Source: Thiobacillus thioparus DSM 505
GTDB lineage: Bacteria; Pseudomonadota; Gammaproteobacteria; Burkholderiales; Thiobacillaceae
Length of the DNA stretch: 64,000 nucleotides
Reading direction: 5' to 3'
NCBI RefSeq assembly: GCF_000373385.1
Contig: NZ_KB891329.1
Coordinates: 1 to 64,000, forward strand
Shown here: piece after piece, positions 17,011-27,002 of the stretch
Numbering within the stretch: position 1 is the stretch's first letter
Layout of the letters: every line of letters starts with the position of its first letter
Translations under genes and position numbers: made by a program
Notes under the pieces: model-generated
Seen by the model: only the letters and a program-made list of their open reading frames with translations
Databases searched by the model: none
Told to the model about the DNA's origin: nothing

Positions 17011-18509
17011 ATGCATGGAAGGGGCAATCGGCCTGGTCTATCGCGGATAACTTCGCGCAACAGGCGCTGTCCTTCGTGATCTTCGCCGTGCTCGCCCACT
17101 GGTTGACGCCACATGAATTCGGCCTGCTCGCCATTGCCCACCTGATGGTGCAGTTTGTTCGCGTGACGCTGCTTGATGCGATCGCGATGCCGGTCGTGCG
17201 CGGCGTCGACTCGAGCGATGCATTGTTCAATTGGCTCTTCACCTTGTGCACTGTCGTGTCGTTGGTGCTAGCGGCTGCGATGGCGCTCGCGTCGCCTGTG
17301 CTGGTGCACTTCTTCGGAACTCCCGAAATGATGCCGGTACTGCTGGGCATGAGCCTCGTCATCGTGTTGTTTGGTTTGGTTCGAGCCCATGAGGCCAGAT
17401 TGCTGCGCGAAGGTAACTTTCGTCTGCTGGCTATCCGCTCCCTCTGCTCGCTTAGCGCAGGGGGAGCGGTGGCGTTGTTGATGGTCTACCAGGGCGCGGG
17501 GGCGATGGCGCTCGTGGCGCAACAGCTTGCCGCGGGCGTCGTCGCGCTTTTGATTGCGGTCGCCGCCGAATGGCGTATCTGGCGGCCGCGTTGGGCGTGG
17601 TCGACCGCGCTGATCCGCAGACATGCCAGCGAGATGAACAAAGTGAGTACCTCGGCATTGTTGAACTACGCCAATACGAGCGGAGATGCCGCACTCATCA
17701 GTGTGCTGCTCGGTCCCTACGCAACCGGTTTATACAATCTGGCCAAACGTGTGCTATCGGCAGCTTATCTTGTTATCGGCGCGTCGCTGGGGCGCGTCGG
17801 CGTGACTTTGTTTGTACAGCAACAACGCGATCCAACCGCCTTGCGCCACATTTATTCACGCATGCTGGCCATGACGCTTTTGTTGCTGGCGCCGGTTTAT
17901 ACCATTGTCACCGCCTTGGCCGAACCGATGGTCGTCATCGTCTTTGGGGAGAAATGGCGCGCCAGCGCGCCATTGTTCGGCTGGTTGTCGGTCGCTTATA
18001 TGGGGCAGGCGGTTTTCGCGCTCGGCCAGAATCTTTCGTTTGCGACGGGTCAAAGCGCACGCGTTCCCAAGCTCGCACTCGCGCAGATGTTGTTGGCGAC
18101 GGCTCTGGCATGCGTGCTGGCGCGTACGAACGGCGCTATGGGTGTCGCCACCGGTTTTGCACTGGGCAGCGTGGCTGGAATGGTGGCAATGAAGTTCGCG
18201 ATCGGCCGACAACTAGGCATGTCCTTGCGCAGCTTCGCGCTGACGATACTCCCCGCGGGCGCGGGCGCCGCACTTGGCGCCATCCTGATACGCCTTTTGC
18301 CGTTGACGGGAATGGAAGTCACGGAATGGCCTTCGTTGATCGTTGCCGGCATGGCCGGCTTGTTCGCCTATGGCGCCGGCGTCGCCGCAGTTCGGTGGCT
18401 GGCCGAGCGCGGACGAGGCTTGCCCAGATTCACTATGCGTTGCGGGCTGGAATACCGCGCTGCCCGCGAGGATGAGCGCACAGGGAAAGCCTTGAGGCAC
18501 CCCTTGTAA
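17007..18509 (+). CDS. Wzx-type oligosaccharide flippase
   Basis: Membrane protein of 500 residues in the MOP/polysaccharide-biosynthesis superfamily, with twelve to fourteen hydrophobic helices. It should move undecaprenyl-linked repeat units from the cytoplasmic to the periplasmic face. The N-terminus SIADNFAQQALSFVIFAVLA and the following LTPHEFGLLAIA are typical of Wzx. The ATG at 17007 follows GAGGG; longer upstream readings run through the preceding gene. The last 25 residues are polar. With the polymerase at 11543 this makes the locus a Wzx/Wzy-dependent pathway. Confidence 0.88.
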   Translation: MNAWKGQSAWSIADNFAQQALSFVIFAVLAHWLTPHEFGLLAIAHLMVQFVRVTLLDAIAMPVVRGVDSSDALFNWLFTLCTVVSLVLAAAMALASPVLVHFFGTPEMMPVLLGMSLVIVLFGLVRAHEARLLREGNFRLLAIRSLCSLSAGGAVALLMVYQGAGAMALVAQQLAAGVVALLIAVAAEWRIWRPRWAWSTALIRRHASEMNKVSTSALLNYANTSGDAALISVLLGPYATGLYNLAKRVLSAAYLVIGASLGRVGVTLFVQQQRDPTALRHIYSRMLAMTLLLLAPVYTIVTALAEPMVVIVFGEKWRASAPLFGWLSVAYMGQAVFALGQNLSFATGQSARVPKLALAQMLLATALACVLARTNGAMGVATGFALGSVAGMVAMKFAIGRQLGMSLRSFALTILPAGAGAALGAILIRLLPLTGMEVTEWPSLIVAGMAGLFAYGAGVAAVRWLAERGRGLPRFTMRCGLEYRAAREDERTGKALRHPL

Positions 18510-18523
18510 AGGGGTTGAAAGCG

Positions 18524-19651
18524 ATGATCAACGCAAACTTGAATCCGGAATTGGTTTCTGAAACGCGGGCGGAAAGATTCACGCATGTGGACACCATGAA
18601 AGCCATCGGGATTGTGTTGGTCGTCGTCGGGCATTCCCCAGGTTTGAATCCGTTCATCAAGCATGTGATCTACAGCTTTCACATGCCGTTGTTCTTCTTT
18701 ATTTCCGGGCTGCTTCTGACTGAAATCAAGCTGGCCCTGTCCTATAGAGCATACTTTTTCGCCTTATGGAAAGGACTTGCGGTTCCTTACCTGTTCTTTT
18801 TCGTACTGTCCTATCTATATTGGCTGCCGACGCATGACATGGCTGCGAGTGCAGCCAAATACGTTGGGGTGAGCTGGCAAGAATCCCTAATGGGCGTTTT
18901 GGTCGGGAATGGCGACGCGCTATTCGTCAATGTGGTGTTGTGGTTTTTCACGTGTCTTTTCGCGACCTCGTTGATTTTTTTTGCTGCGAGGAAATACTTC
19001 TCGGCAGCCTTTCTGCTGGTCGCGCTGAATGGCCTGGGTTTTATTTTTACCCTTCTCTATGATCGGTCCTGGCCGCGTCTGCCTTGGGGACTGGATAACG
19101 CGGTCGTGGCTATCGCATTTTATTCGACTGGCTACTTTTTTCGCGGATATCAGAAGGCGACGTTAGATAGCGTTTCCAATACCGGCGCGGGAGTTCTTGC
19201 ATTCCTGATGTTGGCCGCTGTTGCATTTCTCGCGAACATCAATGGCGATGTGGATTTGAATACGCTCCGTTTCGGCAGCCACCGGGCTCTATTTTTTCTA
19301 AGCGCTTATCTGGGGATTTTTGCGCTGCTTTACTTTTCCATCGTGTTGCCAGCCATGCGTGTTTTCCGATGGCTATCGCAAAACACCATCATTATTTTCC
19401 CCACCCATTTGCTGATGTTCAGCGTATTCACCGGCATCTCTGTCGTGGTGTTCGGCTTTCCTCGAGACTTCAAGGAATCTTCTTTTATCTGGACGTTGCT
19501 ATTCCCCGCAGCAGCGTTGTTGTCGAGCTATCCAGCTTCAGTGTTCATACGGCGTTTTTTTCCTTTTGTTATAGGCAAAGGACGAACGTATCACGCCCTT
19601 CCGAAAGACATCCACAGCATCGAATTCGGGAACCTGCCCGGGACCCGTTAA
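18524..19651 (+). CDS. Acyltransferase 3 family protein
   Basis: Integral-membrane acyltransferase (OafA/WecH superfamily), 375 residues with about ten helices. It would transfer an acetyl or similar acyl group to the EPS. The family's opening motif is visible as HVDTMKAIGIVLVVVGH (catalytic His) followed by HMPLFFFISGLLL. AAAGGGG lies before the ATG at 18524; a TTG at 18515 is less likely. Within the EPS locus, so non-carbohydrate decoration of the polymer is the natural role. Confidence 0.85.
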   Translation: MINANLNPELVSETRAERFTHVDTMKAIGIVLVVVGHSPGLNPFIKHVIYSFHMPLFFFISGLLLTEIKLALSYRAYFFALWKGLAVPYLFFFVLSYLYWLPTHDMAASAAKYVGVSWQESLMGVLVGNGDALFVNVVLWFFTCLFATSLIFFAARKYFSAAFLLVALNGLGFIFTLLYDRSWPRLPWGLDNAVVAIAFYSTGYFFRGYQKATLDSVSNTGAGVLAFLMLAAVAFLANINGDVDLNTLRFGSHRALFFLSAYLGIFALLYFSIVLPAMRVFRWLSQNTIIIFPTHLLMFSVFTGISVVVFGFPRDFKESSFIWTLLFPAAALLSSYPASVFIRRFFPFVIGKGRTYHALPKDIHSIEFGNLPGTR

Positions 19652-19664
19652 CGAGGATGTCCGA

Positions 19665-19679
19665 GCCGCTGAAAGCGGC
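19665..19679 (+). repeat. Hairpin between acyltransferase and GT26 genes
   Basis: A 6-bp perfect stem with a 3-nt loop (gccgct-gaa-agcggc) lies 13 bp after the acyltransferase stop. There is no T-run, so it is a weak candidate for an mRNA-stabilising or attenuating structure. Nothing else is apparent in the 84-bp gap. Confidence 0.3.
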
Positions 19680-19735
19680 AATCTGAAATTCCGGGCCATG
19701 CGCAATGCGCGCATGTTCACGATGGAAATTCGACC

Positions 19736-20482
19736 ATGCCAACACAAGAGAATGTTCGAATAGGCGGTTTCGCCATTCGCAAAACCACGTCAGCCAACCT
19801 GGCAGCGCATTTACTCATGCGACGGCAGCAAGGCGAGCAGGTTGCGTTATTTTTTGCAAATACCAACTTCGTTGTGCAGTGTCGAGATTTGCGCGTGCGA
19901 ATGGCGCAGGACGGGGTTGTCATTGTCAATGATGGTGTAGGCATGGATATCGCCGCTCGCTTGATGCAGGGCGAACGCTTCAAGGAAAACCTGAATGGTA
20001 CGGATTTTGTGCCGTTCCTGTTCCGCCAGTCGACTACGCCGCTCAGGGTATTCATGGTGGGCGGCAAACCTGCGGTGTTGCGGCAGGCAGCGTTGTACGC
20101 AACGCGGCAACTGGGTCAGGCAGTGGTGGGAACCTGCGATGGTTACCAGTGCATTAAAACCAAGCCGAATCTGATGGACACGATCAACAGGGCACAGGCC
20201 GATATTTTGCTGGTAGCGCTAGGCAATCCGACCCAGGAAAAATGGATACTAGATCATCGTCGGCGCTTGAATGTTCCCATTCTAGCCGGGGTGGGCGCAT
20301 TGTTCGATTTTTGGGCTGGTGATAAACCCCGGGCGCCGATTCTTGTACAAAAGATGCGAATGGAATGGTTTTTCCGTTTATGCCTGGAACCGAAACGGCT
20401 GGCGCAACGCTATACGGTGGATTTCGCGAAATTCCTGAAGTATTGTTATCAATATCGTTTGGACAGCCGGCGGCGGGGGTAG
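19736..20482 (+). CDS. WecG/TagA/CpsF family glycosyltransferase (GT26)
   Basis: A 248-residue inverting glycosyltransferase of family GT26, probably adding a hexosamine, hexuronic acid or mannosaminyl unit to the lipid-linked EPS intermediate. Family motifs are present: ANTNFVVQC, the catalytic-aspartate segment VNDGVGMDIAARL, VFMVGGKP, and LGNPTQEKWI followed by GVGALFDFWAGDKPRAP. Last gene of the EPS locus; 59 bp separate it from the LolC gene. It has no signal peptide and likely associates with the membrane through its C-terminal basic helix. Confidence 0.9.
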   Translation: MPTQENVRIGGFAIRKTTSANLAAHLLMRRQQGEQVALFFANTNFVVQCRDLRVRMAQDGVVIVNDGVGMDIAARLMQGERFKENLNGTDFVPFLFRQSTTPLRVFMVGGKPAVLRQAALYATRQLGQAVVGTCDGYQCIKTKPNLMDTINRAQADILLVALGNPTQEKWILDHRRRLNVPILAGVGALFDFWAGDKPRAPILVQKMRMEWFFRLCLEPKRLAQRYTVDFAKFLKYCYQYRLDSRRRG

Positions 20483-20541
20483 GCTGACGGGCAAGAAACC
20501 AGCTATGGCATACTCCGGAAATTCTTTCCGCGAGTCATGCT

Positions 20542-21786
20542 TTGCTTCCTTTTGAGCTTTTGATCGGCCTGCGCTATACCCACGCCAAGCGCAGCAACCA
20601 TTTCATCTCCTTCATTTCCATCGTGTCCATGGCCGGGATCGCGTTGGGCGTGATGGCGCTGATCGTGGTGCTCTCGGTGATGAACGGTTTTCAGGAAGAA
20701 TTGCGCGCGCGCATTCTCGGTGTGGCGGCGCATCTGGAGATCAGCGGTCCGGCCGATCGCCTTGCCGACTGGCGCAACGTGCTGGAACAGGCCCGGCAGA
20801 ACAAGGAAGTCGTCTCCGGCGCCCCCTATGTCAACGCGCAGGGCATGCTGGCCAATGGCGACATGGTGCGCGGCGCCATCATCCGCGGCGTGTTGCCGGA
20901 ACTGGAAAGCCAGGTGGCTGACTTTTCCCAGCACATGAAGGCGGGCAAGCTGACCGATCTCAAGCCGGGCGGATTTGGCATCGTGCTTGGTGCGGAACTG
21001 GCGCGCGCCCTGGATGTGGTTCCCGGCGACAAGCTGGTGCTGCTGACCCCGCAGGGCAACATCACGCCCGCGGGTGTGATGCCCCGCGTGAAGCAGTTCA
21101 CCGTCACCGGAATCTTTGAGGCCGGCATGTTCGAATACGATTCGGGGCTCGCCCTGATCAACCTGCAGGATGCGCAAAAGCTGCTGCGGTTGGGAGACGA
21201 TGTCTCGGGTGTGCGGCTGAAGCTCGACGACATGTTCCGCGCGCCATTCGTTACGCGCGAACTGGCGAACAGCCTTGTCGGACATTACTACCTGACCGAC
21301 TGGACGCAGAGCCACGCCAACTTTTTCCGTGCCGTGTCGATCGAGAAACGCATGATGTTCCTGATTCTGCTGCTGATCGTCGCGGTGGCCGCGTTCAATA
21401 TCGTCTCCACCCTGGTGATGGCCGTGACCGACAAGCAATCGGATATTGCCATCCTGCGCACGCTGGGGGCCAAGCCCTCATCGATCATGACCATCTTCAT
21501 CGTGCAGGGTGCGTTCATCGGCGTGTTCGGCACGCTGCTGGGCGTGGCGAGCGGTGTGCTGCTCGCACTCAACGTCGAAACCGTCGTCCCTTTCATCGAG
21601 CACATGGTCGGCATGGACCTGTTCCCGGCCGACGTGTACTACATCAGCAAGCTGCCGTCCAAACTGGTATGGAGCGACGTGGGCATCATCGCCGGCGTCT
21701 CGCTCTTCATCAGCCTGGCCGCGACGCTGTATCCGAGCTGGCGCGCTTCGCGCATCAATCCGGCAGAGGCGTTGCGCTATGAGTGA
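20542..21786 (+). CDS. lolC: Lipoprotein-releasing ABC transporter permease LolC/LolE
   Basis: Inner-membrane subunit of the Lol system, which extracts mature lipoproteins and hands them to LolA for outer-membrane delivery. It has 414 residues: one N-terminal helix ([20 protein letters not shown]), a large periplasmic MacB-like domain (about 50-265) and three C-terminal helices. The family start (P-x-E-x-L-I-G-L-R-Y-T) begins at a TTG; no in-frame ATG is available upstream. An out-of-frame ATG at 20537 opens an 8-codon peptide overlapping this start. The single LolC-type gene with lolD after it suggests a LolC/E homodimer. Confidence 0.92.
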   Translation: MLPFELLIGLRYTHAKRSNHFISFISIVSMAGIALGVMALIVVLSVMNGFQEELRARILGVAAHLEISGPADRLADWRNVLEQARQNKEVVSGAPYVNAQGMLANGDMVRGAIIRGVLPELESQVADFSQHMKAGKLTDLKPGGFGIVLGAELARALDVVPGDKLVLLTPQGNITPAGVMPRVKQFTVTGIFEAGMFEYDSGLALINLQDAQKLLRLGDDVSGVRLKLDDMFRAPFVTRELANSLVGHYYLTDWTQSHANFFRAVSIEKRMMFLILLLIVAVAAFNIVSTLVMAVTDKQSDIAILRTLGAKPSSIMTIFIVQGAFIGVFGTLLGVASGVLLALNVETVVPFIEHMVGMDLFPADVYYISKLPSKLVWSDVGIIAGVSLFISLAATLYPSWRASRINPAEALRYE

Positions 21787-22459
21787 GATCGTGCTGCGCT
21801 GTAGCGGGTTGGGCAAGACCTTCCGGCAGGGCAAGACCGACGTACAGGTACTGGATGATATCGATTTCGAGGTGAATGCCGGAGAATCGGTCGCCATCGT
21901 CGGTGCCTCGGGCTCGGGCAAGAGCACGTTGCTGCATCTGCTGGGCGGCCTTGATGTACCGACGCGTGGCCGCGTGGCGCTGCTGGGGCAGGACCCTTTT
22001 GCCATTTCCGAAGCGGCGCGGTGCCAGCTACGCAATACCGCGCTGGGATTCGTCTACCAGTTCCATCACCTGTTGCCTGAATTTTCCGCGCTGGAAAACG
22101 CAGCCATGCCCTTGACCATTCGCCGCCTGGGTCATGACCAGGCCATGGCACGCGCAACCGAAGTGCTGAACGAGGTAGGCCTGGGGCATCGGCTTGTCCA
22201 TCGCCCCGGAGAGTTGTCCGGCGGCGAGCGCCAGCGTGTGGCCATCGCGCGCGCACTGGTCACGCAGCCCGCCTGCATCCTGGCCGACGAACCCACCGGC
22301 AACCTCGATCGTCACACCGCCAATGCCGTATTCGATCTGATGCGCGAACTCAACCACAAACACGAGACCAGCCTGGTCGTCGTGACCCACGACGTCGAAC
22401 TTGCCGCGCGCATGGACCGCCAGATCAGGCTGGTGGACGGGATGTTGCAACCCCTCTGA
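21779..22459 (+). CDS. lolD: Lipoprotein-releasing ABC transporter ATPase LolD
   Basis: ATPase that powers lipoprotein extraction by the Lol complex; 226 residues. Walker A is GASGSGKST, the Q-loop region is [17 protein letters not shown] (the H-H-L-L-P-E-F block is characteristic of LolD), the ABC signature is [15 protein letters not shown], Walker B is [13 protein letters not shown] and the switch His is in VVTHD. The ATG at 21779 overlaps the last 8 bp of lolC, so the two are translationally coupled. Confidence 0.95.
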   Translation: MSEIVLRCSGLGKTFRQGKTDVQVLDDIDFEVNAGESVAIVGASGSGKSTLLHLLGGLDVPTRGRVALLGQDPFAISEAARCQLRNTALGFVYQFHHLLPEFSALENAAMPLTIRRLGHDQAMARATEVLNEVGLGHRLVHRPGELSGGERQRVAIARALVTQPACILADEPTGNLDRHTANAVFDLMRELNHKHETSLVVVTHDVELAARMDRQIRLVDGMLQPL

Positions 22460-22471
22460 GCGGGCGACGCG

Positions 22472-24814
22472 ATGCGAATCACGCCCATCGCGTTCTGTTT
22501 CGGTGTCTGGCTACTGCAGCAACAGGCGGCGCTACCCTCTGCACGCTGGCTGTGGCTTTTCCCGTTGTTGTCTGCGGCGTTGTGGCTTCCACGTTTCTCC
22601 AGAGATGTACCTGAAACGCTTCGCCGTCTGGCCGTGGTGTTGCTAGGAGTTGCGTTGGGATTTGCATGGGCCGCATGGCGGGCCGACCTGCGCCTGGCCG
22701 ATCGTCTGCCGGATCACTGGCAAGGGGTGGACCTTGCCGTGGTTGGTGTGGTGAACGATCTGCCTCAGGCCGACGCGCGAGGCGAGCGCTTCGTGCTGGA
22801 TATCGAGCGCACCCTCACGCCCCATGGCCCTGTCCTGCATCGCATCCAGCTTGCGCGCTACTGGCCCCGCGAGGGGGCGCGCAATCCGACCGTGAAGGCG
22901 GGTGAGCGCTGGCAATTCACGGTACGGTTGAAGCGGCCCTACGGTACGCACAATCCGCACGGCTTTGACCTCGAGGCCTGGATGTTGGAACGTGACATCG
23001 CGGCCTCGGGGTATGTACGCGAAAATCCCTCTCCCCGGCGTCTGGATGCTCAGGCAGCTACGCCTGCCGCGTGGATTGCCACTACGCGTGCCGCCCTTCG
23101 CGAGCGGATCGCTGCCACCTTGGGTGACGCGCCCTACGCCGGCGTCATCGCAGCCCTGGTGGTTGGCGACCAGCGCAGCATTCCATATGACCAATGGCGC
23201 GCCTTCACCCGGACCGGGGTAAACCACCTGCTTTCCATCTCCGGCCTGCACGTCACCATGATCGCCGCACTGGCGGGTTGGGCGGTGGCGTTTGGTTGGC
23301 GGCGCTGGCCGCGCGCGGCAGAACGTCTTCCGGCCCGGCAGGCGGGGCTGCTGGCTGCCGTGTTGGCGGCGTACGCGTATGCCTTGCTCGCGGGCTTTCA
23401 GGTACCGGCACAGCGTACCCTGTTCATGCTCGGCGTGCTGGCGCTGGCATTCTGGGGACGACGCGAGCCGCGCCCGTTCTCGGCGTTGACGTGGGCCTTG
23501 TTCGCCGTACTGGTCATTGATCCATGGGCAGTGCTGTCGGCGGGTTTCTGGCTGTCGTTCGGCGCCATGGCAGCCATCCTGTGGGCGACGTTCGGGCGTG
23601 TGGGGCAAGCGGACAAGCTGCGTGCCTGGGTGACGGTGCAGGGCGCAGTCACACTGGCGCTGGCACCGGCCCTGCTGTTGCTGTTTCAGCAGGTGTCGTT
23701 GATTTCCCCGCTTGCCAATGCCGTCGCCATACCGGTCGTCAGCTGGCTGGTGACGCCGCTGGCCTTGCTGGGGGTGATCGTGCCGCCGCTGTGGCATGTG
23801 GCCGCCTGGTTGATGGCCTGGCTTGGACAGGGGCTGATCTGGGCCAGCGAACTGCCCTGGGCGATGGTATCGCGGCCTGCGCCTGAAGGGTGGGCGTTGT
23901 TGCTGGCGGTGACGGGCACGCTGTGGCTGTTGTTGCCGCACGGGTTTCCGATGCGGGCGATGGGCGGGCTGCTGTGGTTGCCGCTGATCTTCCCGCTGCG
24001 AACGAGCATCGCACCCGAGACCTTTCAGGCTGACGTGATCGACGTGGGCCAGGGTACGGCCATCCTGATCCGAACTGCGGAGCATGCGCTACTCTACGAC
24101 ACGGGCCCGGCGTTTGCCGGCAGCGATGCAGGCGAGCGCATCGTCGTGCCGTATTTGCGTACATTGGGCATCGGAAAATTGTCGGGTGTCATCGTCTCGC
24201 ACGACGACAACGATCACAGCGGTGGCCTGCGATCGGTGTTGCGCGATATTCCAACAGGCTGGTTGCTGCATGGGTTGCCGGCGGCGAGCCCGCTTCTGAC
24301 GGCGGCACCATCGCCGTCCCATTGCCACCGGGGCCAGCACTGGCAATGGGACGGCGTGCGCTTTGACATCCTGAATCCGCCTGTCGAGGCGTATACCGAG
24401 CCCGGTCGCCGGGACAATGATTACAGTTGCGTGCTGAAAGTCAGCCGGGGCGGCCAAAGCCTGCTGATCACAGGGGACGCCGAAAGGCGTGGCGAACTCG
24501 AGCTGATGGAGTCCGGCACGGATATGTCGGCGACGGTATTGGTGGCCGGACATCACGGCAGCCGCACCTCGTCGCTGGCCGAGTTCGTCGAGCAGGTGCA
24601 TCCACGCTATGGGATCTTCACGGTGGGCTATCGCAATCGTTTTGGCCATCCCCACCCGCAGGTCGTGGCGCGGTTTCGCGCGCTGGATTCGAACATTCTG
24701 CGCAGCGACTCAGGGGGGCGCATCAGCCTGACGTTTGGCGAAGCCGGGGTGGTGGCCTCAGAATATCGACCATCCCATCGCCGCTACTGGCATACCGCTT
24801 TGCTTGATGAATGA
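22472..24814 (+). CDS. comEC: DNA internalization protein ComEC/Rec2
   Basis: Polytopic channel protein that carries single-stranded DNA across the inner membrane during natural transformation; 780 residues, the usual length. The N-terminal part holds hydrophobic segments and a soluble DUF4131 region, the central competence domain carries GVNHLLSISGLHVTMIA, and the C-terminal metallo-beta-lactamase domain (about 515-760) starts DVIDVGQGTAILI with the metal motif SHDDNDHSGG and later GHHGS. Twelve base pairs follow lolD, and the end overlaps relA by 8 bp. Pairs functionally with the ComEA-like gene at 421. Confidence 0.95.
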   Translation: MRITPIAFCFGVWLLQQQAALPSARWLWLFPLLSAALWLPRFSRDVPETLRRLAVVLLGVALGFAWAAWRADLRLADRLPDHWQGVDLAVVGVVNDLPQADARGERFVLDIERTLTPHGPVLHRIQLARYWPREGARNPTVKAGERWQFTVRLKRPYGTHNPHGFDLEAWMLERDIAASGYVRENPSPRRLDAQAATPAAWIATTRAALRERIAATLGDAPYAGVIAALVVGDQRSIPYDQWRAFTRTGVNHLLSISGLHVTMIAALAGWAVAFGWRRWPRAAERLPARQAGLLAAVLAAYAYALLAGFQVPAQRTLFMLGVLALAFWGRREPRPFSALTWALFAVLVIDPWAVLSAGFWLSFGAMAAILWATFGRVGQADKLRAWVTVQGAVTLALAPALLLLFQQVSLISPLANAVAIPVVSWLVTPLALLGVIVPPLWHVAAWLMAWLGQGLIWASELPWAMVSRPAPEGWALLLAVTGTLWLLLPHGFPMRAMGGLLWLPLIFPLRTSIAPETFQADVIDVGQGTAILIRTAEHALLYDTGPAFAGSDAGERIVVPYLRTLGIGKLSGVIVSHDDNDHSGGLRSVLRDIPTGWLLHGLPAASPLLTAAPSPSHCHRGQHWQWDGVRFDILNPPVEAYTEPGRRDNDYSCVLKVSRGGQSLLITGDAERRGELELMESGTDMSATVLVAGHHGSRTSSLAEFVEQVHPRYGIFTVGYRNRFGHPHPQVVARFRALDSNILRSDSGGRISLTFGEAGVVASEYRPSHRRYWHTALLDE

Positions 24815-26948
24815 CACTGTCCGCCCCCGCTGCTATGAAGCCACCGATCTGGAATCGGCCCGGCAGGCGCTGGCGCGCGTGCTGCCAGTGGCGGAAAACG
24901 ATCTGCCCTGGCGCGCGCTGGCGTATGCCCATGCCCAATTGGGCAGTACCCCGGCATTTGCACACAATGTAGGGGCGGCCTTGATCGTGGCCGAGTTGCG
25001 GGTTGGGGCCGATGCCGTCGCCGCTGCTTTGTTGCATGCCTGTCTGGGCGACACATCCGATTTCGATACCACTTTCGGCACGGCCGCCCGGCTGGCCCGC
25101 GGCGTGGCCGCGATGGTCCGCATCGAGACGTTGGCCGCCAGTGCGACCGACAAGCGCGTCGATCCGCATGCCCAGCTCGAGGCCTTGCGGCAGATGGTGC
25201 TGGCGATGGTGGAGGATATTCGCGTCGTATTGGTCAAGCTGGCAGAGCGCACGCATGCCCTGCGTTGCGCTGCGAGTCAGGACGCCGCCACGCGCGAGGC
25301 ACTCGGCCAGCAGGCGCGCGAACTCTTCGCTCCGCTGGCCAACCGACTCGGCGTGTGGCAGATCAAGTGGGAAATGGAAGACTGGGCGTTCCGCTATCTG
25401 GAACCCGATACCTATAAGACCATCGCCGCGCAGCTTGACGAAAAGCGGGCCGACCGCGAGGCCTACATCAAGGGCATCATCGAGCGCCTGCAGGCCGAAC
25501 TCGCGCTGCACGGCATCGAGGCCGAAGTCAGCGGCCGTCCCAAGCATATCGCCAGCATCGTCAACAAGATGCGGCGCAAACGACTTTCCTTCGAGCAGTT
25601 GTACGACATCCGCGCGGTGCGCGTGCTGGTGAAGCACGAGATCGACTGCTACACCGTGCTGGGCCTGGTGCACAATCTGTGGCAACCGATCCCGGGCGAA
25701 TTCGACGACTATATTTCGCAGCCGAAGAGCAACGACTACCGTTCGCTGCATACGGCTGTGATCGGGCCGGAGGACCGGGCGCTCGAAGTGCAGATCCGCA
25801 CGTTCGACATGCACCGCCATGCCGAACTCGGCGTCGCCGCACACTGGCGCTACAAGGAGGGCGGCCGCCAGGACACACTGTACGAGGAAAAGATCGCCTG
25901 GCTGCGACGCATCCTGGAGTGGAAGGACGACGTTGCCGACAGCAGCGAGTTTACCGAACAGTTCAAGACCGAGCTGTTCCAGGACCAGGTCTATGTGCTG
26001 ACGCCGCAGGGCAGGGTTGTGGCGCTCGACCGGGGTGCCACGCCGGTGGATTTCGCCTATGCGCTGCACACCGACCTGGGGCATCGCTGCCGCGGCGCCA
26101 AGATCAACGGTTCGATGGTGCCGCTTAATACCGCACTCGAAAACGGCCAGCGCGTCGAGATCGTCACGGTGAAAGAAGGCGAACCAAGTCGCGACTGGCT
26201 CAATCCGGCGCTGGGCTACCTGGTCACCCACCGCGCACGATCCAAGGTGCGCACCTGGTTTCGCCAGCGCGATGTCGGCGAGCAGGTGAGCCTCGGTCGC
26301 AGCCTGCTGGAAAAGGAACTCAAGCGTCTGGGCGTGGGCGATACGAACCAGGAGAAGCTCGCGCAGCGGCTCAAGTTCGGCAAGGTGGACGAGTTCCTGG
26401 CTGCACTCGGGCGGGGCGATGTCGGTCAGCGCGATCTGGTCAACGCCCTGCAGGAACCGGGCAAACCTTCGCTGGCGCTGACGCCCACCGCCAAACCGCG
26501 TGCGCGCGCCCGATCGGGCAATCCCGTTACGATTCCTGGCTTGGGCGACGTGCCGCTGACGCTGGCCCGTTGCTGCAAGCCGCAGCCGCCCGACGACATT
26601 GTCGCCTACACCACGGTCGGGCGCGGACTGACCGTGCATCGTCACGACTGCGCCTCGCTCAAGCGTGCCAATCCTGCCCGCATGCTGCCGGCGGAATGGG
26701 TGCTCGACGCAAATGCCGCCTTCGAGGTGGATATCCGCCTCAAGGCCTTCGACCGGCAAGGCCTGCTGCGCGACGTGTCCGACGTCATCGCCAAGGACAG
26801 GCTCGACGTGCTGCGCGTGAATACCGAGAGCCGTGGCGAATATGCCCATATGCAGCTCACCGTGCGTATTCGGGAACTGCAGCAACTGGCTCGGCTGCTG
26901 GCGCGCCTGCAGCATGTACAGAACATGATTGAGGTGAGCCGCGGCTGA
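24807..26948 (+). CDS. relA: GTP pyrophosphokinase RelA
   Basis: Ribosome-associated (p)ppGpp synthetase of the stringent response; 713 residues. Order: an inactive HD domain (residues about 35-180, where the family's HD reads LLHACLGD), the synthetase domain (YDIRAVRVLV, and EFDD in GEFDDYISQPKSNDYRSLH, the acidic motif of RelA-type enzymes), a TGS domain from VYVLTPQGRVVAL, a zinc-finger/helical segment with TLARCCKP, and a C-terminal ACT domain. The acidic motif and the lost HD residues point to a synthetase-only enzyme rather than SpoT. The ATG at 24807 overlaps the comEC end; a longer upstream frame lies within comEC. Confidence 0.92.
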   Translation: MNDTVRPRCYEATDLESARQALARVLPVAENDLPWRALAYAHAQLGSTPAFAHNVGAALIVAELRVGADAVAAALLHACLGDTSDFDTTFGTAARLARGVAAMVRIETLAASATDKRVDPHAQLEALRQMVLAMVEDIRVVLVKLAERTHALRCAASQDAATREALGQQARELFAPLANRLGVWQIKWEMEDWAFRYLEPDTYKTIAAQLDEKRADREAYIKGIIERLQAELALHGIEAEVSGRPKHIASIVNKMRRKRLSFEQLYDIRAVRVLVKHEIDCYTVLGLVHNLWQPIPGEFDDYISQPKSNDYRSLHTAVIGPEDRALEVQIRTFDMHRHAELGVAAHWRYKEGGRQDTLYEEKIAWLRRILEWKDDVADSSEFTEQFKTELFQDQVYVLTPQGRVVALDRGATPVDFAYALHTDLGHRCRGAKINGSMVPLNTALENGQRVEIVTVKEGEPSRDWLNPALGYLVTHRARSKVRTWFRQRDVGEQVSLGRSLLEKELKRLGVGDTNQEKLAQRLKFGKVDEFLAALGRGDVGQRDLVNALQEPGKPSLALTPTAKPRARARSGNPVTIPGLGDVPLTLARCCKPQPPDDIVAYTTVGRGLTVHRHDCASLKRANPARMLPAEWVLDANAAFEVDIRLKAFDRQGLLRDVSDVIAKDRLDVLRVNTESRGEYAHMQLTVRIRELQQLARLLARLQHVQNMIEVSRG

Positions 26949-27002
26949 GCATGCCGGGCCGCCGCTCTTGTTTGTCCCTTTATCGGTGATCGCTTTCCCG
27001 CC

